NCBI GenBank assembly: GCA_016716335.1
Contig: JADJWN010000003.1
Coordinates: 248,001-312,000, forward strand
Direction of reading: 5' to 3'
DNA: 64,000 nucleotides
Origin: Saprospiraceae bacterium
GTDB lineage: Bacteria; Bacteroidota; Bacteroidia; Chitinophagales; Saprospiraceae
The notes below the pieces were generated by a model. It had not been told where the DNA came from. It searched no databases and was given only the letters and a program-made list of their open reading frames with translations. Each line of letters begins with the position of its first letter. The stretch's first letter is position 1. Of the stretch, positions 1 through 10,178 are shown piece after piece. The translations under genes and the position numbers were made by a program.

Positions 1-503
1 GGACAGTACTTTACCATATCGGTAAAAGTTTGCGGCATTCCTGCAAAGGGTGAAAGGGATAAATAAAAACCGGCATCTATCAGTTGTGCTGCCAGTGTTC
101 TGTTCCTTCTGAATCCATGGATTACCCAATCTGTTTTACCATAGGTCTTTCTCAATCTCAGGATACGGTCAAACGCTCTGACACAATGTATGATCACAGG
201 AGCACCCAGACTGTTGGCTAAGTGCAGTTGCAGGATAAAGGCCTTTTCCTGGATTTCAGGATCCGGGCCTTTAAGGCTGTCCAATCCACATTCACCCACA
301 CCCAGACAATGAGTATCTTCTATTAGATTTTTTTCTAAAACAGCTAATGATTCACTATCAATATTCCCATCCACCCACCAGGGATGATAGCCGGCAGTGT
401 ACAAGCCTATTGCACTGTGACGTCCGGGATGTACGGATATGATTTCTATCACATCTCTTTCATCCTGATGTCTTTGCCTGTGTGTGTGAAAATCGATATA
501 CAT
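1..503 (-). CDS. TatD-family metal-dependent hydrolase (3' end cut by window edge)
   Basis: An open frame runs from an ATG at 501-503 to the window edge and gives about 167 residues of a TatD-type DNase/amidohydrolase. The N-terminus MYIDFHTHRQ carries the HxH metal motif. Further on come GECGLD (metal glutamate), a conserved VIIHC histidine and WVIHGF, in the usual family order. TatD proteins are TIM-barrel metallohydrolases with 3'-5' nuclease activity, generally cytosolic. In Bacteroidota they are about 210-260 aa, so roughly 50 C-terminal residues should lie beyond base 1. It is divergent from rlmH, with a 197-bp gap. The family is clear; the substrate is not. Confidence 0.85.
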   Translation of the reverse strand, partial: MYIDFHTHRQRHQDERDVIEIISVHPGRHSAIGLYTAGYHPWWVDGNIDSESLAVLEKNLIEDTHCLGVGECGLDSLKGPDPEIQEKAFILQLHLANSLGAPVIIHCVRAFDRILRLRKTYGKTDWVIHGFRRNRTLAAQLIDAGFYLSLSPFAGMPQTFTDMVKYC

Positions 504-700
504 TTTACAGGGAGTGACAGTGCGCAAATTTATAGGATGACATTGGATATTGAGGATTGTATGATCAATATATTTGTATTTAACGCTGTGAATATTGATT
601 TTTGCAGTTCATGATTTTACATCAAAGAGAGTTGCTGTGGTGTAATCTTCACTTTTCAATTTTAGATATCGGAATTCATTAAACAAAACGAATTTAAGCC

Positions 701-1168
701 ATGCGGATTTCTTTGTGGGCTGTGGGTAAAACGAATGAAAGCTATCTGAAAACCGGAATGGAAATCTATTTCAAACGCCTCAGGCATTATTGCGATTTAG
801 AGTATGTGGAGTTTAAAGATGTGACGCTCACCTCCCGTAAAGATGAATTGATGAAGAAAGAAGGCAGGCAGTTTCTGGACAGAATAAAGCCTGAGGACTT
901 TGTCATACTGCTGGATGAAAAAGGCACGAAATTCAACTCTTCCGGATTTGCTGACTTTGTACAGTCTTTGCAAAACCGGTCTGTAAAATCTGTCATTTTT
1001 ATCATAGGTGGAGCGTTCGGACATCATGAAACGCTGATGACAAGGGCGGATAAGTTGATCTCACTCTCGGATATGACATTTTCTCATCAGATGGTCAGAT
1101 TGATTTTTGCAGAACAGCTGTACAGAGCTTTCACAATTGTAAGAAATGAAAAATACCATAATGAATAA
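701..1168 (+). CDS. rlmH: 23S rRNA (pseudouridine1915-N3)-methyltransferase RlmH
   Basis: The product is 155 aa, the normal RlmH length (about 155-160). RlmH is a SPOUT-fold, SAM-dependent enzyme that methylates pseudouridine 1915 in helix 69 of 23S rRNA on assembled 70S ribosomes. Visible hallmarks are the N-terminal MRISLWAVGKT strand, FIIGGAFGH (part of the SAM-binding trefoil knot) and the C-terminal FSHQMVRLIFAEQLYRAF segment. The C-terminus ends in KYHNE, close to the usual YH-x ending. It starts with ATG and stands alone between divergent tatD and the downstream efflux genes. Confidence 0.95.
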   Translation: MRISLWAVGKTNESYLKTGMEIYFKRLRHYCDLEYVEFKDVTLTSRKDELMKKEGRQFLDRIKPEDFVILLDEKGTKFNSSGFADFVQSLQNRSVKSVIFIIGGAFGHHETLMTRADKLISLSDMTFSHQMVRLIFAEQLYRAFTIVRNEKYHNE

Positions 1169-1340
1169 TGTCAGGTGATCATGTCAGGTGCTTGCCGGAT
1201 GGTTGCTGTTGTGTCAATTTTGGACATGCCCTTGGAATGTGGACGATTTATCGATTGAGGGGTAATCTTTATAGAAATTATTCCGGTACAGGCATGAATT
1301 TATTTAATATTGTGTCATCAATAACTGTAATAGTGAAATC

Positions 1341-2774
1341 ATGAAATGGATTTACCTTGGATGTGTACAGACATTGCTGATTATTCTGACTAATACATTG
1401 ACCTGTCAGTCGCAGGCTGTATGGACATTGGAGAGATGTATTCAGCATGCTCTGGAGAAAAATCTGCAGATCAAAAGCGGACAGATCAGTGTGGAGAATG
1501 CGGCTAATGATGCTTCACTCGCAGCACACAGCCGTTTTCCTACCCTAAATCTTTCCAACAATATCGGCTGGAATTTCGGTCGTACCATCGACCCTACACG
1601 AAATGAGTTTATTACTGAAACATTTTTCAATAATGGAATTTCCTTGGGGTCAAACTTTATCATATACAACGGCAACAGGATAAATAATACCATTCATCAG
1701 GCCAATATCAGCAAGCAGGCAGCACAGTTGGATATTGAGCAGACACAGCGGGATGTGATGCTCACCGTTGCTACTTTGTATCTTTCTGCACTTCTGGAGG
1801 CTGAAAATGTAAAAAACAGTGAAATACAGCTCGAGCAAACCCGGGATCAGCTGAGGCAGCTGGATAAATTGATAGAAGTCGGTAACAGGCCTGAAAATGA
1901 CAGGTTTGATTTTGAGTCCCAACTGGCTCTCAATGAACAGAATCTGGTTTTGGCCAGAAACAATTACAATATTGCCATTTTGAGATTGAAACAGCAACTG
2001 CTGATAGAGCCGGATGTAGCATTTACGATTGTAAATCCCGGCGATATACCCGTTGATACCGATCCGGACCTGATTGATTTTGAGACACTGTTCAAGTCGG
2101 CTATGAAGACACAACCCTCTGTACAGGCAGCAGAAAGAAGGATTCAGATAGCTTCATTGGGTGAAAAGATCTCGGCTTCTGCCTACTATCCCACACTGGG
2201 AGGTAGGGTGAGCATGAACACCAATTATTCGAACAGAGGTATAAAATTTGACGGATACGAAACCCGGCTGATAGAGCAAACGGTCACAGTAAACGGCACT
2301 CCTGTCACCATCGGTACAGAGCAGCAGTTTCCGATTATTACGGACAATCCATACTGGAATCAGCTCTCTGACAATATATCTTACGGGGTTGGGGTAGGAT
2401 TGAATATTCCCATTTATAACAACAATCAGGCCCGGGCTTCTGTACAGCGGGCAAAACTGGGCACTTCTACCGCAGAACTCAATTATCGTCAGATAGTGGA
2501 AAATCTGAAAATTACCGTAGGTCAGGCTCATGCGGATGCCAAAGCTGCCAAAGCACGTCTTCAGGCTGCCAATAAAAATCTTACAGCCCAGACCACTCTG
2601 TATGAAAATGCCAAAAAAAGGATGGATGTAGGTGCGGTTAATGCATTCGAATTGTTGCGCATCAAGTCTCTGGTAGAGTCCGCTCAGATCAATGCAACCA
2701 ATGCCAAATATGAGTATCTTTTCAGGCTCAAAGTCCTGGATTTTTATCTGGGAAAACCCATCAGATTGAACTAA
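1341..2774 (+). CDS. TolC-family outer-membrane efflux protein
   Basis: This 477-aa protein has a signal peptide (hydrophobic residues 5-22, likely cleavage after SQA). Two OEP-type coiled-coil/beta repeats follow, beginning with WTLERCIQHALEKNLQI, the standard opening of Bacteroidota TolC homologues. TolC proteins form trimeric outer-membrane channels with a periplasmic alpha-barrel. Long amphipathic helices are evident around residues 130-200 and 360-450. The HlyD-like adaptor gene starts 20 bp downstream, so the two are almost certainly one operon. No inner-membrane permease follows. The substrate cannot be told from sequence. Confidence 0.92.
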   Translation: MKWIYLGCVQTLLIILTNTLTCQSQAVWTLERCIQHALEKNLQIKSGQISVENAANDASLAAHSRFPTLNLSNNIGWNFGRTIDPTRNEFITETFFNNGISLGSNFIIYNGNRINNTIHQANISKQAAQLDIEQTQRDVMLTVATLYLSALLEAENVKNSEIQLEQTRDQLRQLDKLIEVGNRPENDRFDFESQLALNEQNLVLARNNYNIAILRLKQQLLIEPDVAFTIVNPGDIPVDTDPDLIDFETLFKSAMKTQPSVQAAERRIQIASLGEKISASAYYPTLGGRVSMNTNYSNRGIKFDGYETRLIEQTVTVNGTPVTIGTEQQFPIITDNPYWNQLSDNISYGVGVGLNIPIYNNNQARASVQRAKLGTSTAELNYRQIVENLKITVGQAHADAKAAKARLQAANKNLTAQTTLYENAKKRMDVGAVNAFELLRIKSLVESAQINATNAKYEYLFRLKVLDFYLGKPIRLN

Positions 2775-2794
2775 ACCTTACTAAATAAATCTCT

Positions 2795-4168
2795 ATGACA
2801 CAAAATAAAAAGAAAAGCAACAAGATCTGGATCATTCTGGGACTGATATTGGCGGGATTAGTGGGACTGGCCATCTGGAAAGGCAAGAGTAAACCAAAAG
2901 GAAAAGCGGTGACGGTCGAAACGGCGGAACTTCGCACCATTAAAGAAACTGTATCTGCCAGCGGACGTATCTTTCCCGAAAAGGAAATAAAAATCAGTTC
3001 GGATGTGTCCGGTCAGATTGTGGAATTGTATGTACAGGAGGGAGATTCAGTGGTGGCCGGCCAGGTTTTGGCCAAGATAGATCCGGATACCTACATCTCA
3101 GCAGTGGAAAGAGGAGAGGCAGCCCTGAACAGCACAAGGGCACAATTAGCCATCTCAAAGGCTCAGATAGAAAGCAATAAGGCACAAAAAGAACAGATAC
3201 TTGCCAATCTTGAAAATCAAAGGAATATCCATGCCAGAAACGAGAAACTCCGTAAAGAAGGAGTCATCTCTCAGGCGGAACTCGAACAGTCATTAGCGGC
3301 ACTGAAAGCTTTGGAAGCCAATCTCCGCTCTGCAGAAGCCAGCATACGGTCTGCACAGCAAAATGCCGAAGCTGCCGAATACTCTATAAAGGGCTCAGTG
3401 GCAAGTCTCAAAGAATTGAAAACCAGCCTGAGCAGAACCACTATCGTGGCTCCGGCGAGTGGCATCGTATCATCACTCTCCGTAGAAAGAGGCGAAAGGG
3501 TAGTAGGTACCATACAGATGACAGGTACGGAGATGATGCGTATTGCCAATCTCAATGCTATGGAAGTTCAGGTAAATGTATCCGAAAATGATATTCTCAA
3601 GGTGACTCTGGGAGACACGGCCGATATAGAAGTGGATGCTTATCTGGGCAAGAAATTCAAGGGGATTGTGACCCAGATTTCCAATTCTGCATCCAATATC
3701 TCATCTACGGCGGGAGCAGCTTTGAATACTGATCAGGTTACTAATTTTGTGGTCAAAATAAGGGTGCTTGAAGATTCCTACCAGAATATAAAAACCGCAT
3801 CCATGAAGTATCCTTTGAGGCCAGGTATGTCTGCTTCAGTGGATATTTATACCGATAAGGTCGAAAATGTGGTGAGTGTGCCGATTCAGTGTATTACCAT
3901 CCGCACTAAGGAAAAAGAGAAGGATACTGCCAAAGCCAAAGACGAACAATATGATGAGGTTGCATTTCTCATGGATTCAGATACCGCCAGAATGGTCATA
4001 GTCAAGACCGGTATTCAGGATAATGAATTTATTGCAGTACTTGAAGGACTGAAAGCCGGGGATAAGGTCATATCAGGTCCTTATACTGAAGTGTCAAAGA
4101 ATCTCAAATCCGGAGATAGGGTATATCTTAAAAAGGAAAAGGATAAAGACAAAGAAAAGGATAAATAG
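2795..4168 (+). CDS. HlyD/MacA-type periplasmic efflux adaptor
   Basis: This 457-aa protein has one N-terminal membrane anchor (about residues 11-28) after a lysine-rich start. A split lipoyl/barrel-sandwich domain follows: first half at IKISSDVSGQIVELYVQEGD, second half at TIVAPASGIVSSLSVERGE. A long coiled-coil hairpin lies between them (about 105-200), and beta-barrel and membrane-proximal domains come after. This is the MacA/RND adaptor layout that bridges an inner-membrane pump and TolC. The extreme C-terminus is a run of KDKEKDK repeats of low complexity. It lies 20 bp after the TolC gene. A MacB-type permease would be the usual partner, but none is present here. Confidence 0.92.
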   Translation: MTQNKKKSNKIWIILGLILAGLVGLAIWKGKSKPKGKAVTVETAELRTIKETVSASGRIFPEKEIKISSDVSGQIVELYVQEGDSVVAGQVLAKIDPDTYISAVERGEAALNSTRAQLAISKAQIESNKAQKEQILANLENQRNIHARNEKLRKEGVISQAELEQSLAALKALEANLRSAEASIRSAQQNAEAAEYSIKGSVASLKELKTSLSRTTIVAPASGIVSSLSVERGERVVGTIQMTGTEMMRIANLNAMEVQVNVSENDILKVTLGDTADIEVDAYLGKKFKGIVTQISNSASNISSTAGAALNTDQVTNFVVKIRVLEDSYQNIKTASMKYPLRPGMSASVDIYTDKVENVVSVPIQCITIRTKEKEKDTAKAKDEQYDEVAFLMDSDTARMVIVKTGIQDNEFIAVLEGLKAGDKVISGPYTEVSKNLKSGDRVYLKKEKDKDKEKDK

Positions 4169-4465
4169 ACCTTCGGGTGCATCCGCTTGAAGTTGCCAGA
4201 TTAGGTTGGATGCTGTCAGAACAGGATGGATAGAGAAATTGATTGGAGTTTTATGCTATAAATGCTTTGTGGATTCCTGTATTAGTGTATGTATAGTATG
4301 ACAGTTGTATGTTTTTTGGTTAGACATGAAGGTCCGCTTACTCTCCTTCGCTGGCAGTTTAATACTTCATACGCTTTTCTGCACTTTTCACAATCAAATT
4401 TGCTGATCTGCATACCAAAATGTATTTTTAGGTCATTATATTGTTGGTCTGTATTTACCGGAGTT

Positions 4466-6259
4466 ATGCCTTTTTTGAGAATCAGTGTTTTATTGTTTTG
4501 GTGCCATGCTGCATGGGCTCAGTTTAACATAGACAGTACCTATACCTATGATGAACTGAACAAGATTCTCGAACTGGCAAGAGAGAATAAAGATCAGGAA
4601 ACCCTGGGCAAGGCCTATTACAAGCTTGCAGAATTTGAGTCAGAAAAATTGTTTAATAATGACAAGGGATTGGAGTATTACAACCGGGCATTGCAGTACT
4701 TTAAGATTGCCGGAGATTCCAGCCATATCTACAAAACCTACCTTGCCATAGCAGATGGTTATATTACAGCGGGTCTGCTGGATGAGGCACAGAATCTGCT
4801 GCAAAAGTCCATGACTTATTATCAGAGAAAAAATGACAATGTCAACTTACTGCGGACCAATTACATTTTCAGCAAACTTTTCAAATCTTCGGGAGAATTT
4901 GAAAAATCCCTTAAGTATCTGCATAAAACGCTCGAATTGAGTGATAATCTGCAGGACAGTTCGCTGCTTTCTGATGCCTTATTTGACAAAATCGAAGCGT
5001 ATATCCGCATCAATCAACAGGACAGTGCACTCACTACAGCCTACAAGGTATTTAAAACATTCAGCACCTATGGAATGATACCGGAAGTATCCAGAGCATT
5101 GTTTTATATCGGCAATATCAACCGTAAACAAGGCAGATGCGATATAGCCATAAAATATCTCAAAAGTGCCGAGCAATTTCTGGCGGCTATTCCATATTCA
5201 GAAACCCGAAGGGATATTTACAATGAATTGGCATTGTGCCATGAAGATGTGAAGGATTATCAGGAGGCTTACAGGTACAGCCGAAGGTACAATGCCTTGA
5301 ATGACAGTATCGTCAACCGCCTTAAATTTGAGAGCTATACCAATATAGCCCTGAAGTACGGCACAAAAGATAAGCAATCCAGCATTGAGGTACTGAAAAT
5401 CGATAAACAGTATGCAGAGGAAAGAAACAAATCCCAGAAGCGGATTATGTATTTTTTGATGGCCGGATTATTTCTGGTACTTATAGCTGTTTATTTCATT
5501 GTCCGATTTTACAACCAGCGGATCGCCACCAATAATATCATACAGGCACAAAGGGAAGAAATCAACGCCAGAAAAATCCGGGAGCTTGAAGATAATATTA
5601 AAATCAGCTCCATGCAGTCGGTGATAGAAGGGCAGGAAATTGAGCGGGAAAGGATTGCCAAGGATCTGCACGACAGCCTCGGAGGATTGCTGAGTACGAT
5701 AAAACTGAAGTTTGAGAAGGCAAAAATATTGATCAGGGATCCCGAGCAGATGAAGGAATTTGAAAATGCCCACAACCTCCTGGATACAGCCGTAGAGGAA
5801 GTACGCTCCATAGCCAGAAACCTCCAGCCGGGTTCTCTCAAAAAATTGGGCCTTGTCTCTGCCATTAAGGATCTGATCAACCGGTTTGAAGGCGACCAGT
5901 ATCCGGATATTGACTTTCAGTATTACGGGATGCCCGAGAAGATGAATAAAATGATTGCACTCTCCGTATATCGTATAATTCAGGAGCTGCTGACCAACTC
6001 ACTGAAGCATGCCAAGGCCGATGAAATACTGATCCAGCTGAATGCTGACGGAGATGAACTATTGATTCAGTATGAAGATGATGGGGTGGGATTTGATCCT
6101 GACACGGTACATAAAGGCATGGGACTGGAGAATATCATCAGCCGCATTACTTATCTGCATGGTAATATTTCCATAGACACTGAGAAAGGCAGAGGTGTCT
6201 CGGTCATGATCCGGATCAAAAATATCATTGACGATGACCCGAATGAAATGGCCGCCTGA
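4466..6259 (+). CDS. TPR-containing two-component sensor histidine kinase (HisKA_3 type)
   Basis: I place the start at ATG 4466, because MPFLRISVLLFWCHAAWAQ is a signal peptide; the open frame extends further upstream without a plausible leader. The 597-aa protein has periplasmic TPR-like repeats (about residues 30-320), one transmembrane helix (YFLMAGLFLVLIAVYFIV), a short coiled coil, and a NarL-type dimerisation domain with phospho-acceptor His in ERIAKDLHDSLGG. The ATPase domain has the N box ELLTNSLKHA and the G1 box DDGVGFD. Such kinases normally pair with LuxR/NarL-type regulators, but none is adjacent. The next gene overlaps its 3' end. Confidence 0.9.
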   Translation: MPFLRISVLLFWCHAAWAQFNIDSTYTYDELNKILELARENKDQETLGKAYYKLAEFESEKLFNNDKGLEYYNRALQYFKIAGDSSHIYKTYLAIADGYITAGLLDEAQNLLQKSMTYYQRKNDNVNLLRTNYIFSKLFKSSGEFEKSLKYLHKTLELSDNLQDSSLLSDALFDKIEAYIRINQQDSALTTAYKVFKTFSTYGMIPEVSRALFYIGNINRKQGRCDIAIKYLKSAEQFLAAIPYSETRRDIYNELALCHEDVKDYQEAYRYSRRYNALNDSIVNRLKFESYTNIALKYGTKDKQSSIEVLKIDKQYAEERNKSQKRIMYFLMAGLFLVLIAVYFIVRFYNQRIATNNIIQAQREEINARKIRELEDNIKISSMQSVIEGQEIERERIAKDLHDSLGGLLSTIKLKFEKAKILIRDPEQMKEFENAHNLLDTAVEEVRSIARNLQPGSLKKLGLVSAIKDLINRFEGDQYPDIDFQYYGMPEKMNKMIALSVYRIIQELLTNSLKHAKADEILIQLNADGDELLIQYEDDGVGFDPDTVHKGMGLENIISRITYLHGNISIDTEKGRGVSVMIRIKNIIDDDPNEMAA

Positions 6260-7178
6260 TCTGCCGAGTCCGGTTCAACCGGTGCACTGGTCATTGACGG
6301 TTGAGTGTGGTATAAAAATGTGGGTCAAGAGGGACGACCTCATTCATGATTGGGTGTCGGGCAATAAATACCGCAAACTCAAATACAATCTTCAAAAGGT
6401 AAAAAATTCAGAATACAAAGGCATACTCACTTTTGGTGGTGCATTCAGCAATCACCTATATGCAGTGGCCGGTGTTTGTAAACTTGAAGGAATTGCAAGC
6501 GTCGGAATCATAAGGGGAGATGGCTTTGATCCTGCCAATCCCACGTTGGCTTTCTATAAATCTGCCGGGATGAAAATGTACTTTGTCTCCAGGACTGAAT
6601 ACAGAAGTATCACCGATGACATAATACAGAATATTTTGATCAATTATCCGGATTATCTGATTGTGCCGGAGGGTGGCAGTAATGAAGATGGTGTCTTAGG
6701 AGCGTCAGAGATCATGCATGAATTTTACAGTCAATGTGATATTCAACCCGATTATGTGCTGGTTGCCGGAGGTACAGGTGGTACTGCGGCAGGTATATTG
6801 CAGAGTCTGAAGCCATCAACTGCTCTCCGGGTATATGGTGCCCTCAAATCCGATTATCTGATTCAGGAAATCCACCGACTGAGCAGGCTTGAGCAATTAC
6901 CCTCAGGTTTCAGGTATTATCCCGAGACCATTTTTGGAGGATATGCCAGATGGAATCAGGAGTTGCTCGACTTTATCACAGAATTCGAGTCAGAAACCGG
7001 TATCGAAATTGACCATATCTATAATGCTAAGTTATTGTATGCCTTTAAGGAGCATATGAAAAATGGGGTCATACCTTCAGGAAGCCGGGTGTTGTGGATA
7101 CATACCGGCGGATTGCAGGGGAAAGCCGGATTGCGATACAGGATGCATAAGAAACAAAATTCCGGAATTGTACATTAG
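6243..7178 (+). CDS. PLP-dependent ACC deaminase / D-cysteine desulfhydrase family protein
   Basis: This fold-type II PLP enzyme is about 311 aa. The lysine expected to bind PLP lies in VSGNKYRKLKYNL, and GGAFSNHLYAVAG and VAGGTGGTAAGI are the substrate and phosphate-binding loops. Family members deaminate 1-aminocyclopropane-1-carboxylate or desulfurate D-cysteine; sequence alone does not separate these activities. Start codons at 6234 and 6243 are both possible, and either overlaps the end of the upstream kinase gene, which suggests translational coupling. It converges with the glycerate kinase gene, with only 13 bp between the stops. Confidence 0.87.
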   Translation: MKWPPDLPSPVQPVHWSLTVECGIKMWVKRDDLIHDWVSGNKYRKLKYNLQKVKNSEYKGILTFGGAFSNHLYAVAGVCKLEGIASVGIIRGDGFDPANPTLAFYKSAGMKMYFVSRTEYRSITDDIIQNILINYPDYLIVPEGGSNEDGVLGASEIMHEFYSQCDIQPDYVLVAGGTGGTAAGILQSLKPSTALRVYGALKSDYLIQEIHRLSRLEQLPSGFRYYPETIFGGYARWNQELLDFITEFESETGIEIDHIYNAKLLYAFKEHMKNGVIPSGSRVLWIHTGGLQGKAGLRYRMHKKQNSGIVH

Positions 7179-7191
7179 CGTTCTATAGGGT

Positions 7192-8303
7192 TTATCTTGC
7201 TTTAAGTGCTATTTCCATAGCTGCTATTTTCAGATACAGGCCGGCATTTTCCATAGATCTTCCGACATCCTTTGCATATTGTAAAATGGATATTACTTCA
7301 AAGTCACTTTCTTTCGCTAAGCTGTTTATTTCCAAAGCATTTTGCCCGGTTACGATGTACCACTTCTTACGGTAATTGTTGCAGATTTCTCCTACTTTAC
7401 TGATTACTTTGCCATTAAAGCTACTCTCGTCAAGTTGGCCTTCCCCTGTGATGATGATATCTGCTTTTCGGACTTTCTCTTCAAGCTCTGTGATTTGAAT
7501 AAAAAATCCACTCCTGAGGCAATTTCAGCATGGAGGAAAGCCATACATCCCCCCGCCAGGGCTCCTGCGGCACCACTACCCGGAATATGAGCTACATCAC
7601 GGTGCATGTCTTTCGCCAGAATGGTGGCAAAATTTTTAATCCCTGCATCCAGCATTGCTATCTGCTGTGCATCAGCACCTTTCTGCCGTCCAAATCCACG
7701 GGATGCTCCCTTAGGTCCATACATCACATGACTCACATCCGCATACACTTTAAATTTCAGGTGGTCCGATTTCCGGTCCGGAGGTATCACCTTACCGACT
7801 TTGGAGAGGTGTCGGGCATCAGCTTCGATCTCATTGCCTGCATGGTCAAAAAATCTGTATCCAAGGGCTGCAGCCATACCGATACCTGCATCATTGGTAG
7901 CACTACCTCCTAAGAATAGGTGGAATTCCTTAATACCTTTATCTATCAATCTGAGTATCAATTGTCCTAATCCTTCTGTGGTCGTATGTAAAGGATTTCT
8001 TTCTTCAGGCTGCAGCAGATTAAGTCCGATCACCCTGGCTGTCTCAATATAGCATACTTGCTGGTTGATACCTACCGAAACCATTATTCGCCTGCCTACA
8101 GGATCTGAGGTCTCGATGCTTTCAACCTCAAGTGGTAAAAAATTTTTAAGAATTTCCAGTGAGCCTTCACCACCATCGGCCATCGGACAGTTCAGGATTT
8201 GGGCATCAGGATTTACGGACAAAATCCCCTCTGACAGGTATTGACATACTTGTTCTGCAGTCAGCGAACCTCTGAATTTATCAGGACAAAGGAGGTAAAT
8301 CAT
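7192..8303 (-). CDS. Glycerate kinase, GlxK/GarK type (one frameshift near 7488)
   Basis: The ATG at 8303 begins MIYLLCPDKFRGSLTAEQ, the typical GlxK opening. The glycine-rich motif MADGGEGSLEIL and the FLGGSATNDAGIGMAAALG block follow. The enzyme phosphorylates D-glycerate with ATP. The frame is lost near 7488: after FLFKSQSL the sequence reads a wrong frame to a stop at 7404. Restoring one G there gives EEKVRKADIIITGEGQLDE, the conserved C-terminal motif, and the frame then stays open to TAA at 7192-7194. This totals about 370 aa, the normal length. I interpret the break as a missing base in the sequence, not a true pseudogene. Confidence 0.85.
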
Positions 8304-8404
8304 GATTTGGAAATAAAGGGAATAAATGCAAAAATAAAGAGAACCAAGATTATAAAAAGACTGATTTTGAATTACTGCTTTCTGTTTAGCTGAGGGTAAA
8401 ATGT

Positions 8405-8412
8405 TACTTTTG
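8405..8412 (+). promoter_or_regulatory. Candidate -7 box for the ABC-F gene
   Basis: TACTTTTG matches the Bacteroidota -7 consensus TAnnTTTG. It lies 25 bp upstream of the ATG at 8437, which would put transcription start at about 8419. This supports the internal start at 8437 over the in-frame ATG at 8401. No convincing -33 TTTG is present at the right distance. Confidence 0.45.
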
Positions 8413-8436
8413 CGGCTTTTAATCAAAATACATGCT

Positions 8437-10074
8437 ATGATCGGTGTAGATGGGTTGACAGTCGAATTCAGCGGGAAGACCCTTTTCAGTGATATTTCCT
8501 TTTTTATCAATGAAAATGACAAAATAGCCTTGATGGGCAAAAATGGTGCGGGCAAATCCACGATGATGAAAATTATAGCCGGAGTGCAAAAGCCCACCCG
8601 CGGACATGTACGATGCCCAAAAGATGGCGTAATTGCCTATCTGCCTCAACACCTCCTCACAGAAGATCATTGTACCGTATTTGAAGAAGCTTCCAAGGCA
8701 TTTGACCATGTTTTTGCCCTCAGAAATGAAATGCAGAAACTCAATGAACAACTCGAGACACGGACTGATTACGATTCACAGGAGTACATGGAGCTCATTG
8801 AGAAGGTAAGTGAACTTGGTGAAAAATACTATGCACTGGAAGATGTAAATTATGATGCGGAAGTAGAGAAAACACTCCTGGGGCTGGGATTCAGGAGAGA
8901 GGATTTTTCAAGACCTACGAGTGAATTCAGCGGTGGATGGAGAATGCGGATAGAACTCGCCAAGATTTTATTGAGAAAGCCCGACCTTATCCTGCTCGAT
9001 GAACCCACCAACCATATTGATATCGAATCGGTCATCTGGCTAGAAAATTTTTTGCTCAATAAGGCGAAAGCCGTAATGGTCATATCTCACGATAAGGCAT
9101 TTATTGACAATATAACCAATCGTACCATCGAACTTACCATGGGTAAGGTCTATGATTACAGGGCTAACTATTCACATTATCTGCAACTGAGAGAAGAACG
9201 CAGGGCTGCCCAGATGAGAGCCTACAAAGAGCAACAGAAGACCATTGCCGAGAGCAAACTTTTTATAGAGCGTTTCAGAGGTACCTACTCCAAAGCCAAC
9301 CAGGTCAATTCCGTGGAGCGCATGCTTGAAAAAATGGAAATTATCGAAATCGATGAAGTAGATACCTCCGCCCTAAAATTGCGCTTTCCTCCGGCACCAA
9401 GATCGGGCGATTATCCGGTGATTGTGGAGCATCTGTCAAAAAAATATGACGACCATGTAGTTTTCAATGATGCCAATATGGCGATACAAAGAGGGCAGAA
9501 AGTGGCCTTTGTGGGACGAAACGGCGAAGGGAAATCCACTATGATCAAAGCCATCATGGGAGAAATAGACTATCAGGGTAAGTGTGGATTGGGTCATAAC
9601 GTGAAGGTAGGATACTTTGCTCAAAATCAGGCCTCTCTGCTTGATCCGGAGCTGACAGTTTTCCAGACGGTAGATGAAGTGGCGGAGGGTGAAGTCCGCA
9701 CACAGCTCAAGACGATTCTGGGCTGCTTTATGTTTTCAGGAGATGATATTGATAAAAAAGTGGGTGTGTTGTCCGGAGGGGAACGAACCCGACTTGCCAT
9801 GGTCAGATTACTGCTCGAACCGGTAAATCTCCTGATCCTGGACGAGCCTACCAATCACCTCGACCTTAAGTCCAAGGAAGTACTCAAAGAGGCCCTGCTG
9901 GCATTTGACGGTACGCTTATATTTGTCTCTCACGACCGGGATTTTCTCCAGGGACTGGCCGAAAAGGTGTTTGAATTCAAGGACAAAAGGGTGATCGAAC
10001 ACTTTGAAACCATAGATGACTTCCTCCTGCGCAATAAAATGGAAAGCCTGAAAGAAATCGAAAAGAGAGGGTAG
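8437..10074 (+). CDS. ABC-F family ATP-binding protein (translation factor type)
   Basis: This 545-aa protein has two ABC domains in tandem and no membrane segments, the ABC-F layout of ribosome-binding translation factors such as EttA, Uup and YheS. Domain 1 has Walker A GKNGAGKST, signature SGGWRMRIELAK and Walker B LILLDEPTNHID. Domain 2 has GRNGEGKST, SGGERTRLAMVRLL and LLILDEPTNHLD. Between them lies a charged P-site tRNA-interaction linker (about residues 230-310). I start at MIGVDGLTVEF (8437). There is no long C-terminal coiled coil, so it is closer to YbiT/YheS than to Uup. It is followed by a hairpin and a minisatellite. Confidence 0.93.
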   Translation: MIGVDGLTVEFSGKTLFSDISFFINENDKIALMGKNGAGKSTMMKIIAGVQKPTRGHVRCPKDGVIAYLPQHLLTEDHCTVFEEASKAFDHVFALRNEMQKLNEQLETRTDYDSQEYMELIEKVSELGEKYYALEDVNYDAEVEKTLLGLGFRREDFSRPTSEFSGGWRMRIELAKILLRKPDLILLDEPTNHIDIESVIWLENFLLNKAKAVMVISHDKAFIDNITNRTIELTMGKVYDYRANYSHYLQLREERRAAQMRAYKEQQKTIAESKLFIERFRGTYSKANQVNSVERMLEKMEIIEIDEVDTSALKLRFPPAPRSGDYPVIVEHLSKKYDDHVVFNDANMAIQRGQKVAFVGRNGEGKSTMIKAIMGEIDYQGKCGLGHNVKVGYFAQNQASLLDPELTVFQTVDEVAEGEVRTQLKTILGCFMFSGDDIDKKVGVLSGGERTRLAMVRLLLEPVNLLILDEPTNHLDLKSKEVLKEALLAFDGTLIFVSHDRDFLQGLAEKVFEFKDKRVIEHFETIDDFLLRNKMESLKEIEKRG

Positions 10075-10178
10075 GAGGGATAGTTTTTTTACAGGATGCT
10101 GATCCACCCTGCATTTATCTCCCGGTGCCATTTCCGATTGTATTCATTGTTTCGATACTCAATATCTACGTTATTGTT

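Noticed and set aside
384..614. 76-aa plus-strand open frame before rlmH
   Set aside because: It overlaps the TatD gene on the opposite strand and has no start context or family resemblance.
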